A DNA stretch of 33,714 nt from Clostridia bacterium (GTDB taxonomy: Bacteria; Bacillota; Clostridia; TANB77; CAG-508): the NCBI GenBank assembly GCA_017510245.1, contig JAFWNQ010000022.1:1-33714 (forward strand). The letters are read 5' to 3'. A program made the translations under genes and the position numbers. The first letter of the stretch is position 1. The number at the start of each line of letters is the position of its first letter. Under the pieces are notes generated by a model. That model did not search any database, had not been told where the DNA came from, and saw only the letters and a program-made list of their open reading frames with translations. Positions 16,271 to 24,066 of this stretch are shown here, piece after piece.

Positions 16271-16954
16271 ATGCAAAAATTATCAATAATAATACCATGT
16301 TATAACGAAGAAAACAATATAGAAAATCTTTTAAAAAAAGTAAATAATGTAAAACTAGAAAATATAGAAAAAGAAATAATAGTAGTTGATGACTGTTCTA
16401 AAGATAACTCTAGAGCTATTTTAGAAAAAAACAAAGACGTTATTCAAAAGATATTATTTCATAAAGAAAATATGGGAAAAGGGGCAGCAATAAGAACAGG
16501 AATAAAAAATGCAACAGGTGAATATATAATAATTCAAGATGCAGATTTGGAGTATAATCCAGATGAATATAACAAATTATTACAACCATTAATAGAAAAT
16601 AAATGTGATGTAGTATATGGAAGTAGGTTTATCAATAAAAACAAGAATAAAGGATACATTAGTAATTTTATTGCTAACAAGCTTTTAACACGATTATCGA
16701 ATTGTTTTACGCATTATAAACTAACAGATATGGAAACCTGCTATAAGGTTTTTAAAAACAGAACTTTGAAAAATATAGAATTGAAAGAGGATCGATTTGG
16801 ATTTGAGCCAGAAGTGACATCCAAACTATCAAAAGAAAAAGCAAAAATAATTGAAGTACCAATAGAATATAATCCTAGAACAAAAAAAGAAGGAAAAAAG
16901 ATTGGAATTAAAGACGGTATAAGGGCAATATATTGTATTTTTAAATATAGGTAG
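16271..16954 (+). CDS. Family 2 glycosyltransferase, dolichol/polyprenyl-phosphate sugar synthase-like
   Basis: A 227-residue cytoplasmic GT-A enzyme with 'LSIIIPCYNEENNIENLL' at the N-terminus, 'IVVDDCSKDNS' (D40 D41), 'ENMGKGAAIRTGI', and the metal-binding QDADLEYNP (DAD 90-92). 'DMETCYKVFKN' and 'EVTSKLSKEKAKIIEVPIEY' match polyprenyl-phosphate mannose/glucose synthases (DPM1-like, without C-terminal membrane helices). The frame can be opened at GTG 16259, but ATG 16271 is preferred: GAGGGTGAG lies at a normal distance upstream and the protein then begins directly at the GT2 core. It follows the GT-C-like gene closely and precedes the UXS gene by 10 bp. Inference: it loads a sugar onto a lipid carrier for the GT-C-like protein. 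Confidence 0.85.
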   Translation: MQKLSIIIPCYNEENNIENLLKKVNNVKLENIEKEIIVVDDCSKDNSRAILEKNKDVIQKILFHKENMGKGAAIRTGIKNATGEYIIIQDADLEYNPDEYNKLLQPLIENKCDVVYGSRFINKNKNKGYISNFIANKLLTRLSNCFTHYKLTDMETCYKVFKNRTLKNIELKEDRFGFEPEVTSKLSKEKAKIIEVPIEYNPRTKKEGKKIGIKDGIRAIYCIFKYR

Positions 16955-16964
16955 GTGAATAATA

Positions 16965-17906
16965 ATGAGAATACTTGTAGCAGGTGGGGCAGGCTTTTTA
17001 GGATGCAATCTTTGCAAAAAGCTATTAGAAGATGAAGAAAACTATGTAGTGTGTGTGGATAATTTTTCTTCAGGAAAGAAGGAAAATATTGAAGAAATAC
17101 TAAATGATGAAAGATTTGAAATATTAAATGCTGATATATCAGAAGAAATTGATATAGATGTAGACCATATTTATAATGCTGCATGTCCAGCTAGTCCAAA
17201 GTTTTATCAAAAAAATCAATTACAAACCTTTAAAACATGTATAAAGGGAACTGAGAATTTATTAAAACTAGCCCAAAGAAAAAAAGCTAATTTTTTACAA
17301 TTTAGCACAAGTGAAATATATGGTAATCCTTTAGAACATCCTCAAAATGAAAACTACTTTGGAAATGTTAATACATTAGGAATTAGATCGTGCTATGATG
17401 AAGGAAAAAGAGCTGCAGAAACATTGTGTTATATATATAATAGAGAACATAATGTAAAAACAAAAATTGTTAGAATTTTTAATACATATGGTCCGAAAAT
17501 GCGAGAGGATGATGGAAGAGTAATTCCTAACTTTATAATTAAAGCATTGAAAAATGAAAATATAGAAGTATATGGTGATGGGACTCAAACAAGAAGTTTA
17601 TGCTATGTTGATGATTTAATAGATGGAATAATACGATTGATGAATTCTAAAGTGAATTATACACGTCCTGTTAATTTGGGAAATGACCACGAAATAACAA
17701 TAAATGAACTAGCAGAAAAAATAATAAACTTAACAAATTCAAAAAGCTTGATTAAGTTTAAACCTTTACCAGAAGATGACCCAATTAAAAGAAAACCTGA
17801 TTTAAAATTAGCAAATAAAATGTTAGACTATTATCCGAGAACATCAATTGATGAAGGCCTAAAAATTACCATAGACTATTTTAAAAATTGCTTAAAAACT
17901 AATTAA
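16965..17906 (+). CDS. uxs: UDP-glucuronate decarboxylase (UDP-xylose synthase)-type SDR
   Basis: A 313-residue extended short-chain dehydrogenase. The NAD-binding motif GGAGFLG (residues 7-13) opens the Rossmann fold. 'NAACPASPKFYQ', 'STSEIYGNPLEHPQNENYFG', 'IRSCYDEGKRAAE' (Y144, K148) and 'FNTYGPKMREDDGRVIPNF' are the hallmark strings of UDP-glucuronate decarboxylases, which convert UDP-glucuronate to UDP-xylose through a 4-keto intermediate. This makes it the nucleotide-sugar supplier for the glycosyltransferases just upstream. It starts 10 bp after the GT2 gene with GTAGGTG as a weak ribosome binding site. No UDP-glucose dehydrogenase is in the window, so UDP-glucuronate must come from elsewhere. 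A 4-epimerase-like variant activity is possible. Confidence 0.88.
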   Translation: MRILVAGGAGFLGCNLCKKLLEDEENYVVCVDNFSSGKKENIEEILNDERFEILNADISEEIDIDVDHIYNAACPASPKFYQKNQLQTFKTCIKGTENLLKLAQRKKANFLQFSTSEIYGNPLEHPQNENYFGNVNTLGIRSCYDEGKRAAETLCYIYNREHNVKTKIVRIFNTYGPKMREDDGRVIPNFIIKALKNENIEVYGDGTQTRSLCYVDDLIDGIIRLMNSKVNYTRPVNLGNDHEITINELAEKIINLTNSKSLIKFKPLPEDDPIKRKPDLKLANKMLDYYPRTSIDEGLKITIDYFKNCLKTN

Positions 17907-17973
17907 AGTTAGAATAAAAAAATTTGTCCATCATATAATTGTACAAAGTATCAAAAGAGGAGAATGGCAAAGT

Positions 17974-18234
17974 ATGGATTCAAAGGTGATTTTATCTTTT
18001 ATAGCTTGTGTTGCAATTATAATGATATTTGGAAAAACTATTTTTACACCTATGAAAAGAATAATAAAGTTTTTTATTAATTCAATTCTAGGTGCTTTTC
18101 TTATTTTTATGATTAATCTTATTGGGATGTCATTTAGTTTTCATGTTGGATTTAATATTATTAATTCAATAATTGTAGGAGTATTAGGTGTTCCAGGAGC
18201 AGGTCTATTAATTATATTGAAAACTTTCTGCTGA
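17974..18234 (+). CDS. bofA: BofA-family (pro-sigma-K processing inhibitor-like) membrane protein
   Basis: An 86-residue protein with three hydrophobic segments (~5-23, 32-52 and 58-82). The pattern 'IFTPMKRIIKFFINSILGAF' followed by 'NIINSIIVGVLGVPGAG' is characteristic of the BofA family. In Bacillus, BofA holds the SpoIVFB protease in check during sporulation. Family members also occur in Clostridia where that checkpoint is not always conserved, so the role here is uncertain. It is preceded by AGAGGAG at a rather long distance (about 11 bp), and a TATAAT lies at 17934-17939 without a good -35. No sporulation sigma gene is in the window. Confidence 0.8.
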   Translation: MDSKVILSFIACVAIIMIFGKTIFTPMKRIIKFFINSILGAFLIFMINLIGMSFSFHVGFNIINSIIVGVLGVPGAGLLIILKTFC

Positions 18235-18246
18235 AGGTGAAAAAGT

Positions 18247-18272
18247 AGATTTAATATATATGAATTAAATCT
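18247..18272 (+). terminator. Hairpin after the bofA-like gene, no T-tract
   Basis: AGATTTAAT (18247-18255) pairs with ATTAAATCT (18264-18272) around an 8-nt loop, 13 bp after the stop codon. No T-run follows, so a terminator function is uncertain. Confidence 0.35.
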
Positions 18273-18300
18273 GTAAACATATATAAAATACGTGTAAAGT

Positions 18301-18329
18301 TTGAAATTTTAATGAAAATATGGTATAAT
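18301..18329 (+). promoter_or_regulatory. Promoter for the dockerin/Big_2/L,D-transpeptidase gene
   Basis: TTGAAA (18301-18306) and TATAAT (18324-18329) are 17 bp apart with TGG immediately before the -10 (extended -10). The -10 region ATATGGTATAAT is identical to that of the promoter at 28533-28561. Confidence 0.8.
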
Positions 18330-18378
18330 TAAGTGATAAACAAAATCCTTTAAACTTTAGTTTTAAGGAGGTAGTAGG

Positions 18379-21249
18379 ATGAGTATTAATAAAATAAAAA
18401 GAATTATATTATTGTGTCTTGTTACTATTACACTTATTATACCAAACTACTCATATTGCTCAACAAATACGATATTAGGAGATATTAATAAAGATGGAAA
18501 AGTAGATTCTATGGATTTACTTTATATAATGAGGCACATAATAGCTGAAGGCAGCGATGGTTATCAAGATTGGTTATTAAAAGATGAAAGATTTCAACTG
18601 GCAGATATGACAGAAAACGGAGAAGTAAATTCAAGTGATATGTTAGTTTTGTTAAGATATATAGCAGCAAGTAGCAATCCGGAAAAAATAGGAAAAAAGC
18701 ACAAGGAATGGCTAAAATTAAAAAATATAAATACTGAAAAAGTAGAAACAGAAATAGTAAAATCTGAAAGAAAAGATGAGATTAAGAAAATTGAAATAAA
18801 CAAATCGTTGATAGAAATAAAAAAAGGAGAAACAGAACAACTTGAAGTAAAAATAGAGCCAATAGAAGTTGAAAAGGAACAAATAACATGGAGAACAGTA
18901 CAACCTAGTATAGCAGAAGTTGATGAAAAAGGGAAAATAACAGGAAATGAAGAAGGAGAAACCCTGGTAATAGCAAGAAGTAAAAATGGGAAAGAAGCAG
19001 TAAGTAAAGTAATAGTAGGAAAAAGTGTAACAGATATAGAATTAGACAAGGATGAAATAAGAATAGATTTAAGTAAAGAAAGGACAGCAAAAGTAGAATT
19101 AAAAGTAAAACCAGAAGATGCAAGTAATAAAGAGGTTAAAGTTGATACTAGTGATAAAAAAGTGGCAGTAGTAGATAGCAATGGAGTGATAAGAGGAAGA
19201 GAAAATGGAGAAGCAGAGTTAACTTTTAAGGCAGTAAATGGAGTAGAAAAAAAGATAAAAGTATTAGTAGAAACTAGTGCTACAGGAATAAAACTTGATA
19301 AAAATTATGTGCAATTGGATTTAAGTGAAAAAAAGCAAAGTCCAATCAAAGCTACTATAGAACCAAATACAGCAAGTAATAAAGAAATAACATATATGAG
19401 CAGTAATGAGGAAATAGCAACAGTAGATAAAAATGGAAATATAGTAGCAAAAAGTAATGGAACAGTAAACATTATAGCAAGGTCAACAAATGGAAAAGAA
19501 GCGGTATGCAAGGTAGAAGTACTAACAAAAGCAACTAGAATAAAAATGAAAGAAAAGTTAGAAATAGACTTAAGTAGCGAAACTGAAAAAGAATTAAAAA
19601 TAGAAGTGGAACCTGAAAATGCAAGTAATAAAGGTATAGAGGTAAGAAGTAATAATGAGGAAGTTGTAACAATAGATGGAAATGGAACAGTAAAGGCAAA
19701 GAAAAATGGAGAAGCAACAATAACTGCAACTATAGTAGGAACTGAAATTAGTGAAACTTGTAAAGTCGAAGTAAAGACAAGTGCAACAGGTATAAAACTA
19801 AGCTCAAAAGAAGTGAATATAGATTTGAATGGAAATAAAATAATCAGAATAACAGCAAAGTTAGAGCCAGAAACGGCCAGTGAAAAGATAATAGAATGGA
19901 AAAATAGTAGCAGTGAAGTAGTAGAAATGAAAGAGATAGAAGATGGAATAGAGCTAACTGGCAAGAAAGACGGAGAAGCAATTATTACAGCTAGTATACC
20001 AGGAAAAGACATAAAAGAAACAGCTAAAATAAGTGTTGGAACAAGCCCAACATTGGTACAGCTAGATAAGACAAATATTTCAATTGAAAAGGGAAAGACA
20101 GAAATAGTGAAAGCAACAGTCACACCTGTGACGGCAAGCAATAAAACAATAAAGTGGACAAATAGTGACATAAAGGTAGTGGAAGTGAAAGAAACAGAAC
20201 AAGGAATAGAAATAAAAGGCAAAAAATATGGAGAAGCAATAATAACAGCTGAAACAATTAATGGAAACATAGCACAATGTATAGTTAAAGTTAGTAAAAC
20301 AGACATAAGTTTAGATAGGTCAGTAGTAATGCTAGACAACACATACTACAATTTTGCAGATTTAGAGGCTAAACTAACACCAAATACAACTTATAAGTCA
20401 AATAATATAACATGGAAAATAAAAAATACATCAGTTGCAAAATTTAAAAAAGATGGGAAAGAATATAGTACATTAACTGGATCTAAAGTGCAAGTTTTAG
20501 GAAAAGGATATGGAACTACGACAATAACTGCAAGCTTACCTAATGGCAATGCTAAAGAGTGTAAATTAAGGGTTATTACTCATGCGTATAACAATTGCAA
20601 AGGGGATAAAGTTTATAAAGAAGCATATGGTAAGCAACAGTATATTAATAGCAATCTAAAAATAACTAAAGAAGAAATTGAGGCTTATATTAATAACGGA
20701 GCAAAGATTGTTAAAGATTATCCAAATAAATTTCCTTATGAATACCCTAAACAGACATTATATGTGTGGGAAGCTAAGAATTTAGATAAAGCTTATAATC
20801 ATTATAATTATAAGAAACAAAATCCTTCTGCTAGTGAATTTAAAAGAACAGCTATGACAAAAGAAAAAGGGCAAATTGATATGAATGGATATGTGTTAGT
20901 ATTTCTATCTAAGAATCAGCATCTGTACTTACTAAAAAAGAATTCAAAAGGTGTTTTTAAACTAACATATAGTCAAACATCATCAGGAGGATATGAAATA
21001 GCACAAAAGAAATTTGATACATATCTTGCTACTTATTATAAAAACAAAGAAATAAATGCAAAAATCTATGCTCATTTAAGTATTAGCAGACAAGGTAATC
21101 AAAAAGATTCACCAAAAATATGGAGTAATGCACTACATCCAGGAACTATACCAGGTTATCCTACAAGCCATGGATGCATACATGTTGGAAATAAAATGCC
21201 AAAAGCAATAGTTTCTGCAGGGCTTGGAACTAAACTGATAAAGTATTAA
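18379..21249 (+). CDS. Secreted dockerin-like / seven Big_2 / L,D-transpeptidase (YkuD) protein
   Basis: Encodes 956 residues; AAGGAGG precedes the ATG. Residues 1-28 form a signal peptide. Residues 34-95 hold two EF-hand-like dockerin halves, 'GDINKDGKVDSMDLL' and 'ADMTENGEVNSSDMLVLL'; dockerin type I binds calcium and, in cellulosome systems, cohesins. From ~125 to 730 there are about seven Ig-like domains of the Big_2 type, recurring as 'ATGIKLDK' starts and 'ASNKEITYMSSNEEIATVD'-like cores. The last ~210 residues contain an L,D-transpeptidase core: 'GYVLVFLSKNQHLYLL' and the active-site string 'HPGTIPGYPTSHGCIHVGNK' with Cys933 and His931. L,D-transpeptidases make 3-3 peptidoglycan crosslinks or attach proteins to the wall. 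The unusual design puts a wall-crosslinking enzyme at the far end of an Ig stalk with a dockerin at the N-terminus. No cohesin is in the window. Confidence 0.9.
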   Translation: MSINKIKRIILLCLVTITLIIPNYSYCSTNTILGDINKDGKVDSMDLLYIMRHIIAEGSDGYQDWLLKDERFQLADMTENGEVNSSDMLVLLRYIAASSNPEKIGKKHKEWLKLKNINTEKVETEIVKSERKDEIKKIEINKSLIEIKKGETEQLEVKIEPIEVEKEQITWRTVQPSIAEVDEKGKITGNEEGETLVIARSKNGKEAVSKVIVGKSVTDIELDKDEIRIDLSKERTAKVELKVKPEDASNKEVKVDTSDKKVAVVDSNGVIRGRENGEAELTFKAVNGVEKKIKVLVETSATGIKLDKNYVQLDLSEKKQSPIKATIEPNTASNKEITYMSSNEEIATVDKNGNIVAKSNGTVNIIARSTNGKEAVCKVEVLTKATRIKMKEKLEIDLSSETEKELKIEVEPENASNKGIEVRSNNEEVVTIDGNGTVKAKKNGEATITATIVGTEISETCKVEVKTSATGIKLSSKEVNIDLNGNKIIRITAKLEPETASEKIIEWKNSSSEVVEMKEIEDGIELTGKKDGEAIITASIPGKDIKETAKISVGTSPTLVQLDKTNISIEKGKTEIVKATVTPVTASNKTIKWTNSDIKVVEVKETEQGIEIKGKKYGEAIITAETINGNIAQCIVKVSKTDISLDRSVVMLDNTYYNFADLEAKLTPNTTYKSNNITWKIKNTSVAKFKKDGKEYSTLTGSKVQVLGKGYGTTTITASLPNGNAKECKLRVITHAYNNCKGDKVYKEAYGKQQYINSNLKITKEEIEAYINNGAKIVKDYPNKFPYEYPKQTLYVWEAKNLDKAYNHYNYKKQNPSASEFKRTAMTKEKGQIDMNGYVLVFLSKNQHLYLLKKNSKGVFKLTYSQTSSGGYEIAQKKFDTYLATYYKNKEINAKIYAHLSISRQGNQKDSPKIWSNALHPGTIPGYPTSHGCIHVGNKMPKAIVSAGLGTKLIKY

Positions 21250-21252
21250 AAA

Positions 21253-21285
21253 AAACTCAGAATAGATAAAATCTATTCTGAGTTT
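21253..21285. terminator. Bidirectional terminator between the L,D-transpeptidase gene and glmS
   Basis: A perfect 15-bp stem (21253-21267 with 21271-21285, 3-nt loop) lies between the two convergent stop codons. It is followed on the plus strand by CTTTTATT and on the minus strand by a run of T (the A-run around 21248-21255). Confidence 0.9.
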
Positions 21286-21288
21286 CTT

Positions 21289-23127
21289 TTATTCAACTGT
21301 AACTGATTTTGCTAAGTTACGAGGTTTATCTACATCTAATTCTTTGAATTTAGCAGTATGATATGCAAATAGTTGTAGTGGAACAACAGCAATAACAGGT
21401 GATACTAAAGGTGAACATTTTGGAATTCGTATAATAGAATTTTCTTCAATGTTTGTTGAAGAAACATCAACATCTTGATTAGTAACAAGAATTATGTTTG
21501 CGCCTCTTGTAACAACTTCATCTAAATTGCTTAAAGTTTTACTACTAATTTGAGGATTAGTGATAACACCAATAACTGAAGTACCATCTTCAATTAAAGC
21601 AATTGTACCATGTTTTAATTCTCCAGCAGCATATGCTTCAGAGTGAATATATGAGATTTCTTTTAATTTTAAAGAACCTTCCATACATATAGCATAATCA
21701 GTGATACGACCTATATAGAACATATCTTTTTTTGTATAATTCTGTTTTGCTAATTCTTTTATTGAATCTGATAATTCTAGAGCTGATTTAACTTTTTCAG
21801 GAAGAGCAATAATATCAGATTTTAATTCATTAAATCCATCTATGTTAGATAAGCCTTTGTTTTCCGCAATATACATAGCCAAAATAGAAAGTAAAGTAAC
21901 TTGACATGTATATGCTTTTGTTGAAGCAACTGCTATTTCTGGACCAGCATGTGTGTATAACACATAATCACTGAGTCTAGTTATAGAACTACCAATAACG
22001 TTAACTATTGAAATAGTGGTTGAACCATGATCTTTGGCTAGCTTTAAAGCAGCAATTGTATCTGCTGTTTCACCAGATTGACTGATAAATATGCACAATG
22101 TGTGTTCATCAATCAATGGATCCCTGTATCTAAATTCTGAAGCCATATCAACTTCACATTGGAATTTTGCAAATTTTTCAAAAATGTATTTAGTTGCTAG
22201 TCCTGCATGCATTGCAGTACCACATGCAATTATATACATTTTATTAAACTTAGAGAAGTCTAACCCATCTAATGGTAAATTAATTTTATCATCAGAGGCA
22301 AATGCTGTTCCAATTGTTTCACGAATAGCAGTAGGTTGCTCAAATATTTCTTTAAGCATATAATCGTCATATCCATTTTTCTCACTAGCTACAGCATCCC
22401 ATTCTATATCTTTTATTTCTTTATTAATACTATTTAAATCAAAGTCGTAGAATTTAACTGAATCACTTGTTAATTCTGCAATTTCAAAATCCTCAAGAAA
22501 ATAAAATTTTCTTGTATAAGATAGTATAGCTGGAATATCTGAAGCAACATAGTTTTCTCCTTCACCAACTCCTATAACAACTGGACTATCTTTTTTTGCA
22601 ACAATTATTGTATCTTTTAGAAGAGGGGATATTACTTCAATAGCAAAGCTACCTTCTAATTTTTTTAATGCATTTGAAACAGCAGATAATATTCCAGATT
22701 CACTATTTTTAGAATAATAATAATGAATTAAATTTGGAATAATTTCAGTATCAGTTTCTGTATGAAGAGTATAGCCATTATCAGCTAAAAAAGATTTTAA
22801 CTCATCATAGTTTTCTATAATACCATTATGAACGACAGTAAAAGTTTCACTGTTGTCTGTATGAGGATGTGAGTTATTCTTAGAAGGAGCACCACGTGTT
22901 GCCCAACGGGTATGTGCAATTCCAAGAGAACCATCTAAAGAATCTAATTCAGGATTATTCTGTAAATTTTTTACCCTTCCCATATCCTTAACAATTTTTA
23001 GAGCAGAGGAATGGTTTAATACAGCTAGACCAGCTGAATCATAACCTCTATACTCAAGTGAAAGCAGTCCATTAATAAGCACTGGCACTGCTTTCTTCGT
23101 GCCAATGTATCCAACGATTCCACACAT
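21289..23127 (-). CDS. glmS: Glutamine--fructose-6-phosphate aminotransferase (isomerizing)
   Basis: A 612-residue cytoplasmic enzyme that makes glucosamine-6-phosphate from fructose-6-phosphate and glutamine, the first step toward UDP-GlcNAc and peptidoglycan. The frame stays open upstream, but the real start is the Met before 'CGIVGYIGTKKAVPVLINGL': the Cys becomes residue 1 after Met removal and is the nucleophile of the glutaminase domain. AAAGGAGG lies just upstream of this ATG. 'LEYRGYDSAG', 'RWATRGAPS', 'HNGIIENYDEL' and 'ETDTEIIPNLI' belong to the class II glutamine amidotransferase domain. The two SIS sugar-isomerase domains follow ('ACGTAMHAGLATKYIFE', 'SQSGETADTIAALKLAK', 'VASTKAYTCQVTLL'), and the C-terminus 'DVDKPRNLAKSVTVE' is complete. 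It is controlled by the upstream ribozyme. Confidence 0.97.
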   Translation of the reverse strand: MCGIVGYIGTKKAVPVLINGLLSLEYRGYDSAGLAVLNHSSALKIVKDMGRVKNLQNNPELDSLDGSLGIAHTRWATRGAPSKNNSHPHTDNSETFTVVHNGIIENYDELKSFLADNGYTLHTETDTEIIPNLIHYYYSKNSESGILSAVSNALKKLEGSFAIEVISPLLKDTIIVAKKDSPVVIGVGEGENYVASDIPAILSYTRKFYFLEDFEIAELTSDSVKFYDFDLNSINKEIKDIEWDAVASEKNGYDDYMLKEIFEQPTAIRETIGTAFASDDKINLPLDGLDFSKFNKMYIIACGTAMHAGLATKYIFEKFAKFQCEVDMASEFRYRDPLIDEHTLCIFISQSGETADTIAALKLAKDHGSTTISIVNVIGSSITRLSDYVLYTHAGPEIAVASTKAYTCQVTLLSILAMYIAENKGLSNIDGFNELKSDIIALPEKVKSALELSDSIKELAKQNYTKKDMFYIGRITDYAICMEGSLKLKEISYIHSEAYAAGELKHGTIALIEDGTSVIGVITNPQISSKTLSNLDEVVTRGANIILVTNQDVDVSSTNIEENSIIRIPKCSPLVSPVIAVVPLQLFAYHTAKFKELDVDKPRNLAKSVTVE

Positions 23128-23149
23128 GTGAAAACCTCCTTTAAATAGG

Positions 23150-23327
23150 TTCACAGCTAGTGATATTGAATTTGTTACAAATCTAACGATTTGCTTTTTG
23201 CCAATATCTTTGACAGTAGCATGCCATAGAATCATCCGCCGATTATTTCGATAAATTCTATCCTCGTCAACTTAAAGTGTGCAATTTGGGACGTCCCTTT
23301 TCTGCACAACATATAAGTCCAGGCGCT
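23150..23327 (-). promoter_or_regulatory. glmS ribozyme-riboswitch
   Basis: The minus-strand RNA upstream of glmS carries the known glmS ribozyme core. AGCGCC lies at 23327-23322, with self-cleavage expected between A (23327) and G (23326). It is followed by TGGACTT; then GTTGACGAGGAT (23271-23260), TTATCG, TCGGCGGATG (23242-23233) and a long P4-type region (GATATTG with CAATATC). In this class glucosamine-6-phosphate acts as cofactor for self-cleavage and the cut mRNA is degraded, giving feedback control. The 3' edge near 23150 is approximate. Confidence 0.93.
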
Positions 23328-23352
23328 TGTTATTATTTGTGACCTAATACAA

Positions 23353-23381
23353 TTTATACAACAAAAAAGCAAAAAGTGCAA
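23353..23381 (-). promoter_or_regulatory. Promoter for the glmS ribozyme/glmS transcript
   Basis: On the minus strand TTGCAC (23376-23381) and TATAAA (23353-23358) are 17 bp apart. Transcription would start near 23346, about 20 nt before the ribozyme cleavage site, which fits the layout of known glmS leaders. Confidence 0.7.
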
Positions 23382-23426
23382 GTTTTAGTAAAATATTACA
23401 TTAATATTACATTCTATATATTAATA

Positions 23427-23455
23427 TTGACAAGCAAAAATTGATGTGATAAAAA
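23427..23455 (+). promoter_or_regulatory. Promoter for the FxLYD-like gene
   Basis: TTGACA (23427-23432) and TAAAAA (23450-23455) are 17 bp apart with a TGA extended -10. The predicted start near 23462 rules out the GTG at 23446 as the initiation codon of the next gene. Confidence 0.65.
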
Positions 23456-23475
23456 GAATTTGTAAGGAGGCCAAA

Positions 23476-23964
23476 ATGAAGAATAATAAAATGATTGTTA
23501 TAGTTACAATATTAGTGGCAATACTAATTATTGGTGTGATAGTACTATGTGTTTATAAAGGAAAAAATAAGGAAAAGACAGGTGACAATAATAAAGAATC
23601 AACCCAAAATGTAGAACTTGGAGAATTTGAACAAATAAATGATGATGGTATAAAGGTAAATGTTAGCTCAAAGCTAAATGAAGAAAAGACATTTAATGGA
23701 TTGAAGATTTCTAACATAAAATTAAGTGAAAATAATGGAGAAACAGTTTTGCTAGCTGATGTGGAAAATGTTTCAGGAAACAAGACGGAAGATTTTACTA
23801 CTATTGATGTAAGATTTATTGACAAAGAAGGAAATGAATTAGGTACTTTAACTGGATTAATCAAACCTCTAGAGGTTAATGAAAAAACAGAACTTAATGC
23901 AAGCATTACAACTGATTTAGCTAATTCATATGATTTTGAAATTTTAGAACATGTAGATGAATAA
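23476..23964 (+). CDS. Membrane-anchored FxLYD-domain-like protein
   Basis: A 162-residue protein with an N-terminal helix ('IVIVTILVAILIIGVIVLCV', residues ~7-26) followed by a short Lys/Asn-rich linker and a ~100-residue extracytoplasmic beta domain. 'LLADVENVSGNKTEDFTTID', 'FIDKEGNELGTLTGLIKPLE' and 'TDLANSYDFEI' resemble FxLYD-type domains of Gram-positive surface proteins, whose role is largely unknown. There is no lipobox at the helix end, so it is more likely a transmembrane anchor than a lipoprotein. Start choice: AAGGAGG (23464-23470) directly precedes ATG 23476, and the promoter lies too close for the upstream GTG. Confidence 0.7.
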   Translation: MKNNKMIVIVTILVAILIIGVIVLCVYKGKNKEKTGDNNKESTQNVELGEFEQINDDGIKVNVSSKLNEEKTFNGLKISNIKLSENNGETVLLADVENVSGNKTEDFTTIDVRFIDKEGNELGTLTGLIKPLEVNEKTELNASITTDLANSYDFEILEHVDE

Positions 23965-23997
23965 ATAATAAATAAACAATAAAAATCAATAATTCTC

Positions 23998-24026
23998 TTG
24001 TAAAAAAAGCTATTTAGATATATAAT
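23998..24026 (+). promoter_or_regulatory. Promoter for the SNF2 helicase gene
   Basis: TTGTAA (23998-24003) and TATAAT (24021-24026) are 17 bp apart. Transcription would start near 24033. Confidence 0.65.
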
Positions 24027-24066
24027 AGACAAATAGTAATTTTTGCAAGGGAGTTTTTATTTTGCA

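Noticed and set aside
17934..18234. Sporulation locus suggested by a BofA-like gene near a CotH-like kinase
   Set aside because: No sigma factor, coat or SpoIV gene is nearby. CotH-like and BofA-like families also occur in other settings, so a sporulation role is not supported by this window.
19305..20342. 345-codon open frame on the minus strand
   Set aside because: It lies entirely antisense to the repetitive Big_2 region. The low-complexity Ser/Leu/Ile translation is the expected shadow of AT-rich, repeat-coded sequence, and the plus-strand protein is clearly real.
23446..23475. GTG start for the FxLYD-like protein
   Set aside because: It overlaps the -10 region of the gene's own promoter. 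AAGGAGG and ATG 23476 fit better.
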